A stretch of DNA of 64,000 nucleotides from Phyllobacterium phragmitis (GCF_002980495.1 NZ_PVBR01000019.1:1-64000); one strand, 5' to 3'; counted from the first letter of the stretch, positions 1-7,791 are shown. A program made the numbers and translations. Notes: generated by a model not told the origin, from the letters alone.

Positions 1-130
1 GCATCGCCACCCGTCTCGCACGACAACACGTTCATCCCGCTCATATGATCGCATGGTCACTTTGGCGACGAGCACATCAGGCCGCAGCCCAGCAAGCACA
101 CTTCACGTCAAAAGTGCAACTGTAATGCTA
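1..130 (+). mobile_element. C-terminal end of an IS701-type transposase, cut by the window edge
   Basis: The frame beginning at base 3 is open for 40 codons and stops at 123-125. Its product ends with a Trp/Arg/His-rich tail (AWSLWRRAHQAAAQQAHF, then TSKVQL), the kind of tail seen at the C-terminus of IS701-type DDE transposases. The rest of the gene lies left of the window, so I cannot tell whether that copy is intact. The bases just after the stop (AAAGTGCAACTGTAATGCTAG, about 110-130) resemble the outer end of such an insertion sequence, which would put its right end near 130. Family assignment rests on remembered similarity of the tail and is moderate. Confidence 0.5.
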
Positions 131-131
131 G

Positions 132-620
132 GCCAGCCGCTTTTGGCACGCACTGATAGACAGGCGGCTTTATCTGCCCAAGAGATGGGCCGAGGACCCG
201 GCGCGCAGGGCGAAGGCCCACGTGCCTGATGACGTCCTTTTTGCGACCAAGCCTGCGATGGCGCGGGAAATGGTCGCTCGGATCCTTGATGAAGGTGCTC
301 CTTGCGCCTTTATGCTGGCGGACGCGCTTTACGGGTCCGATTATCAGTTCAGGCGGATGCTGGAGCAACGCAGACAGGCCTATGTGCTGGCGATCCGCTC
401 CAACCATGTTCTGCGGTTCCTTGAGGAGTGGCGGTTTGTGCAGACCGATCCGGCAACGCTCGTCGGCGATCTTGAAGCGCAAGCCTGGCAGCCTCTTTCG
501 GCCGGTGAAGGCGCAAAGGGGTCGCGTCTTTACGAATGGGTGCGTCTGCCTCTCAACTGGCAAACCGAGGATGGCTTTGCGCGCTGGTTGCTGGCTCGCC
601 GCAGCCTGCGCGACCCGCAC
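132..620 (+). pseudogene. Internal fragment of an IS701-type DDE transposase
   Basis: Reading from 132 in the frame of the GTG at 222, the protein runs ALIDRRLYLPKRWAEDPARR, then a typical DDE core: VPDDVLFATKP, LADALYGSDYQFRRML, YVLAIRSNHV, and ends near FARWLLARRSLRDPH. This order matches the middle of IS701-family transposases, including the aspartate of the LADALYG segment. The N-terminal third is missing (an in-frame TAG sits at 129-131). The C-terminal third is missing too: after about 615 the frame runs into unrelated DNA that reads as an integrase on the other strand. The fragment is therefore dead. It lies immediately after the tail of another transposase of the same family, so two copies, or a rearranged one, are involved. 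Confidence 0.7.
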
Positions 621-677
621 CCGCGCCAGATAGGCAACGCTGCCGTCCTTGCGCTTGCGTGCGGTTATGGTGCCCAT
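612..677 (-). pseudogene. 5' fragment of a tyrosine site-specific integrase
   Basis: On the minus strand an ATG at 677 begins MGTITARKRKDGSVAYLAR, the characteristic first strand of the arm-binding (AP2-like/DUF3596-type) N-terminal domain of phage and genomic-island tyrosine recombinases. Homology stops after about 21 residues, where the reading frame enters the transposase fragment, so the insertion truncated the gene. The gene faces away from dusA, whose start is 132 bp away on the other strand. An integrase next to the 5' end of dusA is the usual layout of islands and prophages that use dusA as attachment site. The catalytic domain is absent. Confidence 0.6.
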
Positions 678-690
678 GGCGGATTCCTCG

Positions 691-759
691 TTTGGTACAC
701 GCGATTTCATTTGGTACATTGTACCAAATCAGGTGTCAAAATCGACGAATTTGGTACAT
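691..759. repeat. Cluster of TTTGGTACA repeats between integrase scar and dusA
   Basis: The nonamer TTTGGTACA occurs at 691-699, 710-718 and 750-758, and inverted (TGTACCAAA) at 720-728. The second and inverted copies form a near-perfect palindrome, ATTTGGTAC-ATT-GTACCAAAT, at 709-729. Four copies in 68 bp upstream of a truncated integrase gene and just before dusA suggest integrase or excisionase binding sites, or the attachment core itself. That role is inferred from position only. Confidence 0.55.
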
Positions 760-808
760 GAACGAAGGAAACGAGACAAGAGTGATTGAGAACAATAGGA
801 CGTAAGTA

Positions 809-1819
809 GTGGAAAAAGAAAGGAAATCTCAGATTAGCGTATCTCGGCGTTTCGCCGTCGCACCCATGATGGATTGGACGGACCGGCATTGCCGGTTTTT
901 CCATCGCCAGATGACGCGGCGTGCGCTTCTTTATACCGAGATGGTGGTGGCCGATGCCGCCATTCATGGCCATCGCGAGCGGCTGCTCGGCTTTTCCGCC
1001 GTGGAGCACGCGCTAGCGCTGCAATTGGGTGGTTCCGATCCGGTGAAACTGGGGGAAGCTGCACGGATCGGCGTCGATTTCGGCTATCGGGAAATCAATC
1101 TCAATGTCGGCTGTCCGTCAGACCGCGTGCAGTCTGGCACGTTCGGCGCCTGCCTGATGAAAACGCCTGAACTGGTCGCGACCTGCGTGGCGGCGATGAA
1201 AAGCGCGGTCGATATTTCCGTTACCGTCAAATGCCGGATCGGCGTCGATGATCAGGACCCGGAGGTGGCGCTCGATACGTTGGCGCATGGTGTGATCGAC
1301 GCCGGGGCGGATGCGCTCTGGGTGCATGCGCGCAAGGCCTGGCTGCAGGGCTTGTCGCCCAAGGAGAACCGGGATATTCCGCCGCTCGACTATAACAGGG
1401 TCTATCGGTTGAAAGCGGGATTCCAGAATCATTTCATCGGCATCAACGGCGGAATTGAGACGCTTGATGAAGCACTTGGTCATCTCGACCGTGTCGACGG
1501 CGTTATGCTCGGCCGCGCGGCATATCATAATCCGGGTCTTCTGATCGATGCGGACCAGCGGCTATTCGGCGACGTCCGTGAACCTATCGATATCGCCACG
1601 CTCATTGACACGATGTGCGACTATGCTGACCGGCATATCGCCAGCGGCGGCAGGCTTTCGCATGTCACCCGTCATATGATCGGGCTTTTCCAGGGAATGC
1701 CCGGCGCCCGGCGCTGGCGGCAAATCCTGTCGACGGAGGCGACGCGTGCAGATGCGGATAGCGGTGTCATCCGCAAGGCATTCGCGGAAGTCGGGGAAAA
1801 CGCCGCAGAAGCGGCTTAA
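809..1819 (+). CDS. dusA: tRNA-dihydrouridine synthase DusA
   Basis: This is the FMN-dependent enzyme that reduces uridine to dihydrouridine at positions 20/20a of the tRNA D-loop. The 336-aa product has the DusA start block RFAVAPMMDWTDRHCRFF (residues 14-31), the EINLNVGCPSDRVQSG block with the catalytic cysteine at about residue 102, and the CRIGVDD and GING motifs of the TIM barrel, all at normal family length. Translation starts at GTG 809: an in-frame TAA at 803-805 rules out anything further upstream, and AGGA sits 8 bases before it. The non-ATG start and altered leader probably result from integration of mobile DNA at the 5' end. The gene converges with the protease gene, the two stops being 2 bp apart. 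Confidence 0.93.
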   Translation: MEKERKSQISVSRRFAVAPMMDWTDRHCRFFHRQMTRRALLYTEMVVADAAIHGHRERLLGFSAVEHALALQLGGSDPVKLGEAARIGVDFGYREINLNVGCPSDRVQSGTFGACLMKTPELVATCVAAMKSAVDISVTVKCRIGVDDQDPEVALDTLAHGVIDAGADALWVHARKAWLQGLSPKENRDIPPLDYNRVYRLKAGFQNHFIGINGGIETLDEALGHLDRVDGVMLGRAAYHNPGLLIDADQRLFGDVREPIDIATLIDTMCDYADRHIASGGRLSHVTRHMIGLFQGMPGARRWRQILSTEATRADADSGVIRKAFAEVGENAAEAA

Positions 1820-1821
1820 AA

Positions 1822-2526
1822 TCAGTCCGAAAGAACCAGTTCATCGCCACGGACCGAAAATCCGCGCAATGTCTCGAGGAAATTCATGCCGAGCAGGCTT
1901 CCGTTCATCCGGTTGTCCTGTGCGACCAGCGCACGGATGTCATGGCGCTCGATATCGCCGATCTGGAGTGTATTGATCCGGACCATGGCAGCACTGGCGG
2001 AGCCGTTGGCCGTCATGATGGGGACGGAATAGGACAGGCTGGCGGTATCGATACCAGCGCGTCTCGCATCTTCGCTGGACAGGATGACCATCGAGGCGCC
2101 GGTATCGACGAGAAACGGCACGCGCGCGCCATTGACCCTGCCGTTCACCTGGAAGTGCCCGTTGGCGGCTTTGGCGAGCGTCACGGTCAGGCTGCCATCG
2201 CTGCCCCTGTTCGATATCGCACTGCCTGGAATGAGACCAGCCGTTATGCGGCTTGCGACATCCTGCAACTCGTAGCGATACTGATAGCCGGCGACGAGCG
2301 CCAGAATGATGATCACCCATATGGCGATGCTGCGGGCGAAATCGCCGAGCCTGATGCCCGAGCCGAGCAGCGCCGCGGCGATGACGATGCCCCATATGCC
2401 GAGATAGGCGGCATTGGCGAAGGCATCGTTGGCGACACCAAGCGTCGTGCCGCTGTCATTATTGGCCATCAAAAGCAGGGCGACGCCGCCGATGAGCGCG
2501 ACAATGATCCAAAAAAGACGGTTCAT
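1822..2526 (-). CDS. TIGR02281-family retropepsin-like aspartic protease
   Basis: The 234-aa product has three hydrophobic segments near the N-terminus (about residues 3-20, 38-57 and 65-82) and then a clan AA aspartic protease domain whose active-site motif is [14 protein letters not shown] (about residues 135-149). The single DTG motif and the size fit the membrane-anchored retropepsin-like family TIGR02281, which probably acts as a dimer facing the periplasm. Substrates are unknown. Its ATG overlaps the stop of the upstream DUF1289 gene by 4 bp, so the two are co-transcribed. Confidence 0.85.
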   Translation of the reverse strand: MNRLFWIIVALIGGVALLLMANNDSGTTLGVANDAFANAAYLGIWGIVIAAALLGSGIRLGDFARSIAIWVIIILALVAGYQYRYELQDVASRITAGLIPGSAISNRGSDGSLTVTLAKAANGHFQVNGRVNGARVPFLVDTGASMVILSSEDARRAGIDTASLSYSVPIMTANGSASAAMVRINTLQIGDIERHDIRALVAQDNRMNGSLLGMNFLETLRGFSVRGDELVLSD

Positions 2527-2765
2527 CGATCGTTCTCCTGTTCCAGCCTGCCGCGCGTCATGCGGGCTCGCCGGGTCTCGCGCCTGGGTTTGCGTTCCAT
2601 CGTTTCGAGACGTGCCGGAAGCTTTGTCGAGATTTCACGGCGGCGTTCCGGCGTCATCATCGTCCACGCGCCGATCTCGTCGATCGTGCGGCCGCAACCG
2701 AAGCAATAGCCGGTGTTGGCGTCTATCGAGCAGACGAGGATGCAGGGTGATTCGATCATGCTCAT
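2523..2765 (-). CDS. DUF1289 domain protein
   Basis: This 80-aa protein carries the DUF1289 signature: [10 protein letters not shown] near residue 6, then [16 protein letters not shown] with a second cysteine pair, and the MTPERRREI helix. The four cysteines suggest metal binding, but the function of the family is not known. It is the first gene of a two-gene operon with the aspartic protease (4-bp overlap) and lies downstream of cobS on the same strand with a 51-bp gap. The arginine-rich C-terminal tail is typical of the family. Confidence 0.85.
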   Translation of the reverse strand: MSMIESPCILVCSIDANTGYCFGCGRTIDEIGAWTMMTPERRREISTKLPARLETMERKPRRETRRARMTRGRLEQENDR

Positions 2766-2816
2766 GCGGTTGCGCGGCCTTTTTTCCTCAACGGAGCTTC
2801 CTTCAATGTGGTCGTA

Positions 2817-3599
2817 TCACACCATCATGACAAGCCCTGTCAGAAGCGTCACCGCCGCGATCTGCTGTGCCGCGCCCAGCGTATCGCCGGTCTGGCCGCC
2901 GATCTTGAGCGTGCAGAGATTGGCAAAGCCGAAAGTGGCTGCGCCGCAAATCAGCACTGCGATCAAAAGACCGCCGATGCCGCCCGCGGGCACATAGGTG
3001 ACGATCAGGATGAGAAAGCCGGCGAGAAGGGCGGTATAGGTGGCGGTATCGTCGGGCGAGCCCGCGCCATCGGCCAATCCGCCCGGCCTTGCCGAAGGCA
3101 GCATATGCCAGAACTGTACCAGAACGGCGCGGCTTGCCGCTTCCGTGCCGATCAGGGCGAGGGCGGCCAGCCCTGCGCCGGCATGTTCGATGATCGCAGC
3201 CAGGAGCAGGGTGCGCAGGCCGACCGAGACGATGAGCGCCAGTGCGGCAAACGTGCCGATGCGCGAATCCTTCATGATTTCCAGACGCTGTTTTTCCGTC
3301 GCGCCGCCGAAAAAGCCATCGGCGACATCGGCCAGCCCGTCCTCATGCAGGGCGCCGGTGATGATGGCGAGAATGGCGATGGCGATGAGGCTGGCGACAG
3401 CGGGGGGCAGATTGAAGAGGCTGGCGAGGACGAGCGCGGCAGCGGCGGGCAGAGCGATCACCGCGCCGGCGAGCGGGAAGACACGGCTGTTGGTCGCCAG
3501 CGACCCGTTCTGGCCGGCAAACCAGGACTGGGATACCGGCAGGCGCGTCAGGAAGCCGAGCGAGCGCATGATTTCCGCCAGAAGACCGTCTGTGTTCAT
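2817..3599 (-). CDS. cobS: Adenosylcobinamide-GDP ribazoletransferase (cobalamin synthase)
   Basis: CobS is an integral membrane enzyme that joins adenosylcobinamide-GDP and alpha-ribazole in the last steps of cobalamin assembly. The sequence shows multiple membrane segments and the family motifs GFLTRLPV, ALHEDGLADVADGFFGG (acidic active-site motif) and MKDSRIGTFA. From the ATG at 3599 (MNTDGLLAEIMRSLGF) the protein has 260 residues, the usual size. The frame stays open upstream to 3722, but that part crosses a repeat and is not family-like. cobT lies divergently 218 bp away and supplies the base-activating step of the same pathway. Confidence 0.92.
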   Translation of the reverse strand: MNTDGLLAEIMRSLGFLTRLPVSQSWFAGQNGSLATNSRVFPLAGAVIALPAAAALVLASLFNLPPAVASLIAIAILAIITGALHEDGLADVADGFFGGATEKQRLEIMKDSRIGTFAALALIVSVGLRTLLLAAIIEHAGAGLAALALIGTEAASRAVLVQFWHMLPSARPGGLADGAGSPDDTATYTALLAGFLILIVTYVPAGGIGGLLIAVLICGAATFGFANLCTLKIGGQTGDTLGAAQQIAAVTLLTGLVMMV

Positions 3600-3614
3600 G
3601 ATCCTGTTCTCCAT

Positions 3615-3705
3615 TCCCATTTTTCCTGGACTTGTTTTCTGTTTCCCCGCAGGTCCGGACGGAAAACCGGTTTCCACTTTTCCTGGACCTGCTTTAGGAA
3701 CTGCG
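3615..3705. repeat. Intergenic repeat with two TTTTCCTGGAC(C/T)TG copies
   Basis: Two direct copies of TTTTCCTGGAC(C/T)TG lie at 3621-3634 and 3678-3691, flanking the near-palindrome GGAAAACCGGTTTCC at 3661-3675. The composition resembles the short interspersed repeats common in Hyphomicrobiales intergenic regions. It fills the space upstream of cobS and lengthens that reading frame artificially. Confidence 0.55.
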
Positions 3706-3817
3706 ACGGGATGTATCGCCAAGCGTCATTTGAATTTTCGCAGCAGGCGCTTATAGGACTTGCGCGGCACAATTGCCATCAACCTCGCCACCAACCTTGC
3801 TTGACAGGATATCAGAC

Positions 3818-4840
3818 GTGACAACGACCGGCCTGCCCTTCGACGATTTCCGCGAATTGATCCGCAACCTTCCCGGGCCGGACGAGCATGCCGCCGCGGC
3901 GGTGCGCCAGCGCGATGCGGTGCTGACCAAGCCAGCCGGCTCGCTCGGGCGGCTGGAGGAGATCGCCGTCTGGCTCGCCGCATGGACCGGCAATGCAAAG
4001 CCGCAGGTGACGCGGCCGCTCGTGGCCGTCTTCGCCGGCAATCACGGCGTCACCGCCAAGGGCGTTTCGCCCTATCCTTCGAGCGTGACGGCGCAGATGG
4101 TCGAGAATTTCGCGGCGGGTGGTGCTGCGATCAACCAGATGTGCATCGCCCATGATCTTGGCCTGAAGGTATTCGACCTGGCGCTCGAATATCCCACCGG
4201 CGACATCACCGAGGAAGCCGCGATGGACGAGAAGACCTGTGCTGCGACCATGGCCTTCGGCATGGAGGCGATCGCCGGCGGCACAGATCTGCTTTGCATC
4301 GGCGAAATGGGTATCGGCAACACCACCATCGCGGCAGCAATCAGCCACGGTCTTTATGGCGGAACGGCAGAGGATTGGGTCGGACCGGGGACCGGAGCGG
4401 ACAGCGACGGGCTGAGGCGCAAGGCGGCGGCGGTGCGGGCGGCGGTAGACCTGCATCGCAATCATCTGAAGGACCCGCTGGAACTCATGCGCCGTCTCGG
4501 CGGGCGCGAAATCGCCGCGATGGCGGGCGCCATTCTCGCCGCGCGCATGGAAAAAGTTCCTGTGATCATCGATGGTTATGTCGCGACATCTGCGGCGGCA
4601 ATCCTGCATGCGGCCAATCCGGCGGCGATCGATCATTGCCTTTTCGGCCATGTCTCGGCGGAGCCCGGCCATCGCAAGATGCTGGAGAAGCTCGGCAAGA
4701 AGCCCTTGCTCGATCTCGGCATGAGGCTCGGCGAGGGAACAGGTGCCGCACTTGCCGCCGGCATCGTCAAGGCAGCTGCGCTCTGCCACGCGGGGATGGC
4801 GACATTCGAGCAGGCCGGTGTTAGTGGGAAAGCCGATTGA
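3818..4840 (+). CDS. cobT: Nicotinate-nucleotide--dimethylbenzimidazole phosphoribosyltransferase
   Basis: CobT transfers phosphoribose from nicotinate mononucleotide to dimethylbenzimidazole, giving alpha-ribazole phosphate for the lower ligand of cobalamin. Visible family features are the KPAGSLGRLEEIA block, VFAGNHGVTAKGVSPYP, GEMGIGNTT and the C-terminal DLGMRLGEGTGAALA with the catalytic glutamate. I chose the GTG at 3818 (MTTTGLPFDDFRELI), which gives 340 residues, the usual length. The frame can be extended to a TTG at 3773 without family similarity. The gene is divergent from cobS. I saw no cobalamin riboswitch in the 218 bp between them. Confidence 0.93.
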   Translation: MTTTGLPFDDFRELIRNLPGPDEHAAAAVRQRDAVLTKPAGSLGRLEEIAVWLAAWTGNAKPQVTRPLVAVFAGNHGVTAKGVSPYPSSVTAQMVENFAAGGAAINQMCIAHDLGLKVFDLALEYPTGDITEEAAMDEKTCAATMAFGMEAIAGGTDLLCIGEMGIGNTTIAAAISHGLYGGTAEDWVGPGTGADSDGLRRKAAAVRAAVDLHRNHLKDPLELMRRLGGREIAAMAGAILAARMEKVPVIIDGYVATSAAAILHAANPAAIDHCLFGHVSAEPGHRKMLEKLGKKPLLDLGMRLGEGTGAALAAGIVKAAALCHAGMATFEQAGVSGKAD

Positions 4841-4876
4841 GGCGGCGCTTTTTTTGGGGAGCGATGAGAGTTGCAA

Positions 4877-5036
4877 CACCCCCCTCTGCCCTGCCGGGCA
4901 TCTCCCCCTCAAGGAGGGAGATTAGGCTATGATTTCCGCTTTCGCTAATCGCCAACGTAGCAGGGGATATGCCGCCATCAATGTCAGCCAATCTCCCCCC
5001 TTGTGGGGGAGATGGCCGGCAGGCCAGAGGGGGGTG
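4877..5036. repeat. Inverted pair of ~47-bp palindromic repeats
   Basis: The left arm (4877-4923) begins CACCCCCCTCTGCC and ends AGGGAGATT. The right arm (4990-5036) begins AATCTCCCCC and ends CAGAGGGGGGTG. The arms are imperfect reverse complements about 66 bp apart and each holds its own CTCCCCC/GGGGGAG hairpin. The design matches a repeat scattered widely in Rhizobiales genomes. It occupies the gap after cobT; the gap holds no gene. Confidence 0.7.
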
Positions 5037-5042
5037 CCCCGC

Positions 5043-5064
5043 GATTCCATCAAAACAGGAACCG
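5043..5064. repeat. CCATCAAAA-type dispersed repeat, copy 1
   Basis: The core CCATCAAAACAGGAACCG reappears exactly at 18998-19015 and with two changes at 49828-49845. This copy lies just downstream of the Lrp-type regulator gene. See the separate finding. Confidence 0.6.
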
Positions 5065-5074
5065 CCCTAGTCTA

Positions 5075-5554
5075 CTACGCAGGCTCTTTATCAAGCGACA
5101 TATAATCGAGCGGCAATTCGGTCGTATATTTGATCTGCTCCATCGCGAAGGACGACGACACGTCGCGTATGTCGATCTTTGCGATCAGGCGCTTGTAGAA
5201 GGAATCATAGGCGGCGATATCGGGAACGACGACGCGCAGGAGATAGTCGATATCTCCGCTCATGCGATAGAATTCCACGACTTCGGGAAATTCTTGCACC
5301 ACTTCCGAAAAGCGCTTCAGCCATTCATGACTGTGCGAACTCGTGCGAATGGCGACGAAAACCGTGACGCGCGCATTGATCCGCACCGGATCGAGAATCG
5401 CCACCCTGCGTTTGATGACGCCTTCTTCTTCCAGCTTCTGGATACGGCGCCAGCACGGTGTCGTCGAAAGCCCGACTTTCTTGGCGACATCGGCCACCGC
5501 AAGCGTCGCATCTTCCTGCAATAGCCGCAGAATTTTCCGATCCAGTCTGTCCAT
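5075..5554 (-). CDS. Lrp/AsnC-family transcriptional regulator
   Basis: The product (159 aa from the ATG at 5554, MDRLDRKILRLLQEDA) has the AsnC-type helix-turn-helix in residues 1-50 (VADVAKKVGLSTTPCWRRIQKLEEEGVI), followed by a RAM ligand-binding domain with the MSGDIDYLLRVVVPDIAAY motif. The STTPCWRRI recognition helix is typical of the Lrp subgroup. It probably senses an amino acid or similar small molecule. No target is evident: its neighbours are a repeat and the UDG-family gene, which lies upstream on the same strand. The frame is open 5 codons further (5569), but the chosen start is the conserved one. Confidence 0.9.
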   Translation of the reverse strand: MDRLDRKILRLLQEDATLAVADVAKKVGLSTTPCWRRIQKLEEEGVIKRRVAILDPVRINARVTVFVAIRTSSHSHEWLKRFSEVVQEFPEVVEFYRMSGDIDYLLRVVVPDIAAYDSFYKRLIAKIDIRDVSSSFAMEQIKYTTELPLDYMSLDKEPA

Positions 5555-5654
5555 GGCATAGCCTCTCATAAAAATATAATACCTTATGCAGCAATAATGC
5601 TAGAGCATTCAAGAAACTGCTTCTACGCATCCAGGGTATATAGGGAATTATATT

Positions 5655-6287
5655 TCATAGTTTAGTCAGTTCTTGAACGCGGCGCTGAAGTTCGGGAACC
5701 AGTTCGCGCTCGAACCAGGGATTACGCTTGAGCCAACCGCTGTTGCGCCAGGAGGGATGGGGCAGGGGCAGAACGATATGTCCGGCCTCAGTCGGGGGTT
5801 CCAGGAATGACCGCCAGTCGAGGACGGTTTGCGTCATCGAGGCCTTGCGGCGGCTGCCCATATGATAGGCCTGCGCATATTGTCCGATGGCGATGATCAA
5901 TTCGATCTGCGGCATTTCGGCAAACACACGGTCATGCCATATCTCCCGGCATTCCCGGCGTGGCGGCAGATCGCCGCCATGAGCGTCATAGCCTGGAAAG
6001 CAGAAGCCCATCGGCACGATGGCGAACAGGGCCGGATCGTAGAACTGGTCGCGCGTCACGCCCAGCCATTGCCTGAGACGATCGCCTGAGGGATCATTGA
6101 ACGGCAGACCCGTATTGTGCACGCGGATGCCCGGGGCCTGTCCGCAGATGGCGATGCGGGCCGTCCGCGACATGACACAGACCGGGCGCGGCTCATGCGA
6201 GAGCGGTTTGCCGTAACGCGGGGCATCCCGGCAGATGCGGCACTGCGCGATTTCGGCCAATAGCGCGGCCATGTTCGTTTGATGCAT
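5655..6287 (-). CDS. Uracil-DNA glycosylase family protein
   Basis: The 210-aa protein has the UDG-superfamily fold signatures: motif 1 AICGQAPGIRVHNTGLPFND (about residues 45-64) and a C-terminal LPHPSWRNSGW motif matching the HPS loop of UDG-like proteins. An N-terminal CRICRD pair recalls the cysteines of iron-sulfur family 4 enzymes. Whether it excises uracil or another base is not decided by the sequence. The ATG at 6287 is preceded by AGGCAAGGA. Its start lies 12 bp after the GST stop, so the three genes 7622 to 5655 are probably one transcript. Confidence 0.8.
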   Translation of the reverse strand: MHQTNMAALLAEIAQCRICRDAPRYGKPLSHEPRPVCVMSRTARIAICGQAPGIRVHNTGLPFNDPSGDRLRQWLGVTRDQFYDPALFAIVPMGFCFPGYDAHGGDLPPRRECREIWHDRVFAEMPQIELIIAIGQYAQAYHMGSRRKASMTQTVLDWRSFLEPPTEAGHIVLPLPHPSWRNSGWLKRNPWFERELVPELQRRVQELTKL

Positions 6288-6298
6288 TCCTTGCCTGT

Positions 6299-6910
6299 TC
6301 AAGCTCTGGCGCTGGGGCGTGCTTTCACGCTCTCGTGCCAGCGGCGTATGTTGGCCAGATCGTCTGGAACGGCGATCTTCGCCGGTTTCATGAAATCGAC
6401 GGCGATCATGCCGGTAATGTCTGCGACGGAATATTCATCGCCGGCGATGAAGGGCCGACTCCCCAACTCCTGGTCGAGAAACGACAGGAAGGCCAGCGCC
6501 TTTGGCCGGTTGACTTCGCCCCATTCGGGTATTTGCGGGGTTTCCCATTCCTTCATTGCCGGATGCGTGTGGCGGAATGCCGCCTGAACCGCTGTCATGA
6601 AGGTCAGTTCCATGCGCCGGTTCCACATTTCGACGCGCGCCTGCTCCAATCCCTCCTTGCCGAAGAGGGGCGGGTGTGGATGAAGAGCCTCGAAATAGCG
6701 GCAGATGGCGATGGATTCGGTCAGGATGGTGCCGTCGTCCAGCTCGAGCACCGGCAATCTCTGCAATGGATTGCGTTCGGTTATCTCGGCGGATTTATGC
6801 CCCATCGCCCCCATGTCCACGGCAATAAGCGGGACATCGATGCCTTTCTCGGCAAGAAAAACCCGCACGCGGCGGGGATTGGGCGCGCGTCCACCATCAT
6901 AGAGCTTCAT
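6299..6910 (-). CDS. Glutathione S-transferase family protein
   Basis: This 203-aa protein starts MKLYDGGRAPNPRRVRVFLAEKG and has the N-terminal thioredoxin-like domain with the glutathione-binding block QRLPVLELDDGTILTESIAICRYFE (about residues 50-75), then the all-helical C-terminal domain with the conserved SVADIT capping motif. The exact substrate class is unknown. The start at 6910 is preferred over an in-frame codon at 6931 because the family begins there. The 5' end overlaps the nuclease gene's 3' end by 14 bp. Confidence 0.88.
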   Translation of the reverse strand: MKLYDGGRAPNPRRVRVFLAEKGIDVPLIAVDMGAMGHKSAEITERNPLQRLPVLELDDGTILTESIAICRYFEALHPHPPLFGKEGLEQARVEMWNRRMELTFMTAVQAAFRHTHPAMKEWETPQIPEWGEVNRPKALAFLSFLDQELGSRPFIAGDEYSVADITGMIAVDFMKPAKIAVPDDLANIRRWHESVKARPSARA

Positions 6911-7622
6911 TGTTGCGCTGCTCCCGGTCAAAAAGGGTCGATATCAGGCTTTTCAGTTTCAGATAGAGATTTTCCATGAAGGTTTCGAGAGGCGAAGGGA
7001 CGTTGTGCGGCGTTTCCTGCAAGGCTTCTGACGCTTCATGCGCTCTTCGCCAATCCTGCGGACGCTCGAAAGTTCCGGCCCAGACACCGCGCCGCTCGCT
7101 GCGGGCCAGGGCTTCCTCGCTGTCGTAGCCGCCATAGGCGACGGCCCAGCCCTTCTCGACCATGCTGCGGTTGAGGTCGAGATCGCCCACCCGGCAGTCG
7201 CCGAGCAGCCGGTTATATTTATCGTTGCGCGAGCCGGAGCAGTGCACGGGGCGTCCATTGATCAATGTTCTGAGCGCATTGCGGGCTTCAGCCCCGCAAT
7301 CGTAGTCGCGCCCCTGATTGCGGCAGATCTGCTTCATTTCCGGCGCGTCGATCCCCTGCAGGCGTATATGCCGGCCGCCGATCACAAGCGTGTCTCCATC
7401 GATGGCGTAGGCCGGACCTTCGGGTGGGCCCCGATCGGGAAGAGGCTTATTGAGTCGTGTCACGACAAGCGCCAGAAGGGCGAAGAAGGCGATCGTCAAC
7501 AGCCAGTCCAGCAGCCGGCGCAGCGCTGGTCGCCGTTGCGGCCGCCGCCGGCGATGCCATCCCCGGGCTGCGTCATTGCGCCTATCCGGGCGCCTGTATG
7601 GCCGCCTATATACGTTCCGCAC
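6897..7622 (-). CDS. Membrane-anchored thermonuclease (SNase-like) family protein
   Basis: The 241-aa product has an arginine-rich N-terminus, one hydrophobic segment (LLTIAFFALLALVV, about residues 41-54) that could be a signal anchor, and a staphylococcal-nuclease domain: AYAIDGDTLVIGGRHIRLQG, then GIDAPEM, and later YNRLLGDCRVGDLDLNRSMV and GWAVAY. The Asp of DGDT and the IDAPE block are family hallmarks. The likely role is an extracytoplasmic nuclease. The start is GTG at 7622. It is the first gene of the run leading into the GST and UDG-family genes and is divergent from the sensor kinase. Confidence 0.85.
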   Translation of the reverse strand: MRNVYRRPYRRPDRRNDAARGWHRRRRPQRRPALRRLLDWLLTIAFFALLALVVTRLNKPLPDRGPPEGPAYAIDGDTLVIGGRHIRLQGIDAPEMKQICRNQGRDYDCGAEARNALRTLINGRPVHCSGSRNDKYNRLLGDCRVGDLDLNRSMVEKGWAVAYGGYDSEEALARSERRGVWAGTFERPQDWRRAHEASEALQETPHNVPSPLETFMENLYLKLKSLISTLFDREQRNNEAL

Positions 7623-7791
7623 GTCTCATTTTCCATTTACACCATGGCAAGCAGAAAACTTTCTGCATTTTGACCATTTATTCTAACGTAAACCTTGAGG
7701 TTCTTTTAATCATTGCTGCATATTCTGCCGCGCATGAGTAATATTATGACTGCAATCTCAGGCTGTGGAACCTAGCGCGGAAACTATTGAT

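Noticed and set aside
758-805. 15-codon ORF directly before dusA (MNEGNETRVIENNRT)
   Set aside because: It has no SD of its own and is probably the accidental product of the integration junction; possible leader function cannot be supported.
3600-3817. Cobalamin riboswitch between cobS and cobT
   Set aside because: I looked for the conserved B12-box core and found none; the gap is filled by a repeat and promoter-like sequence.
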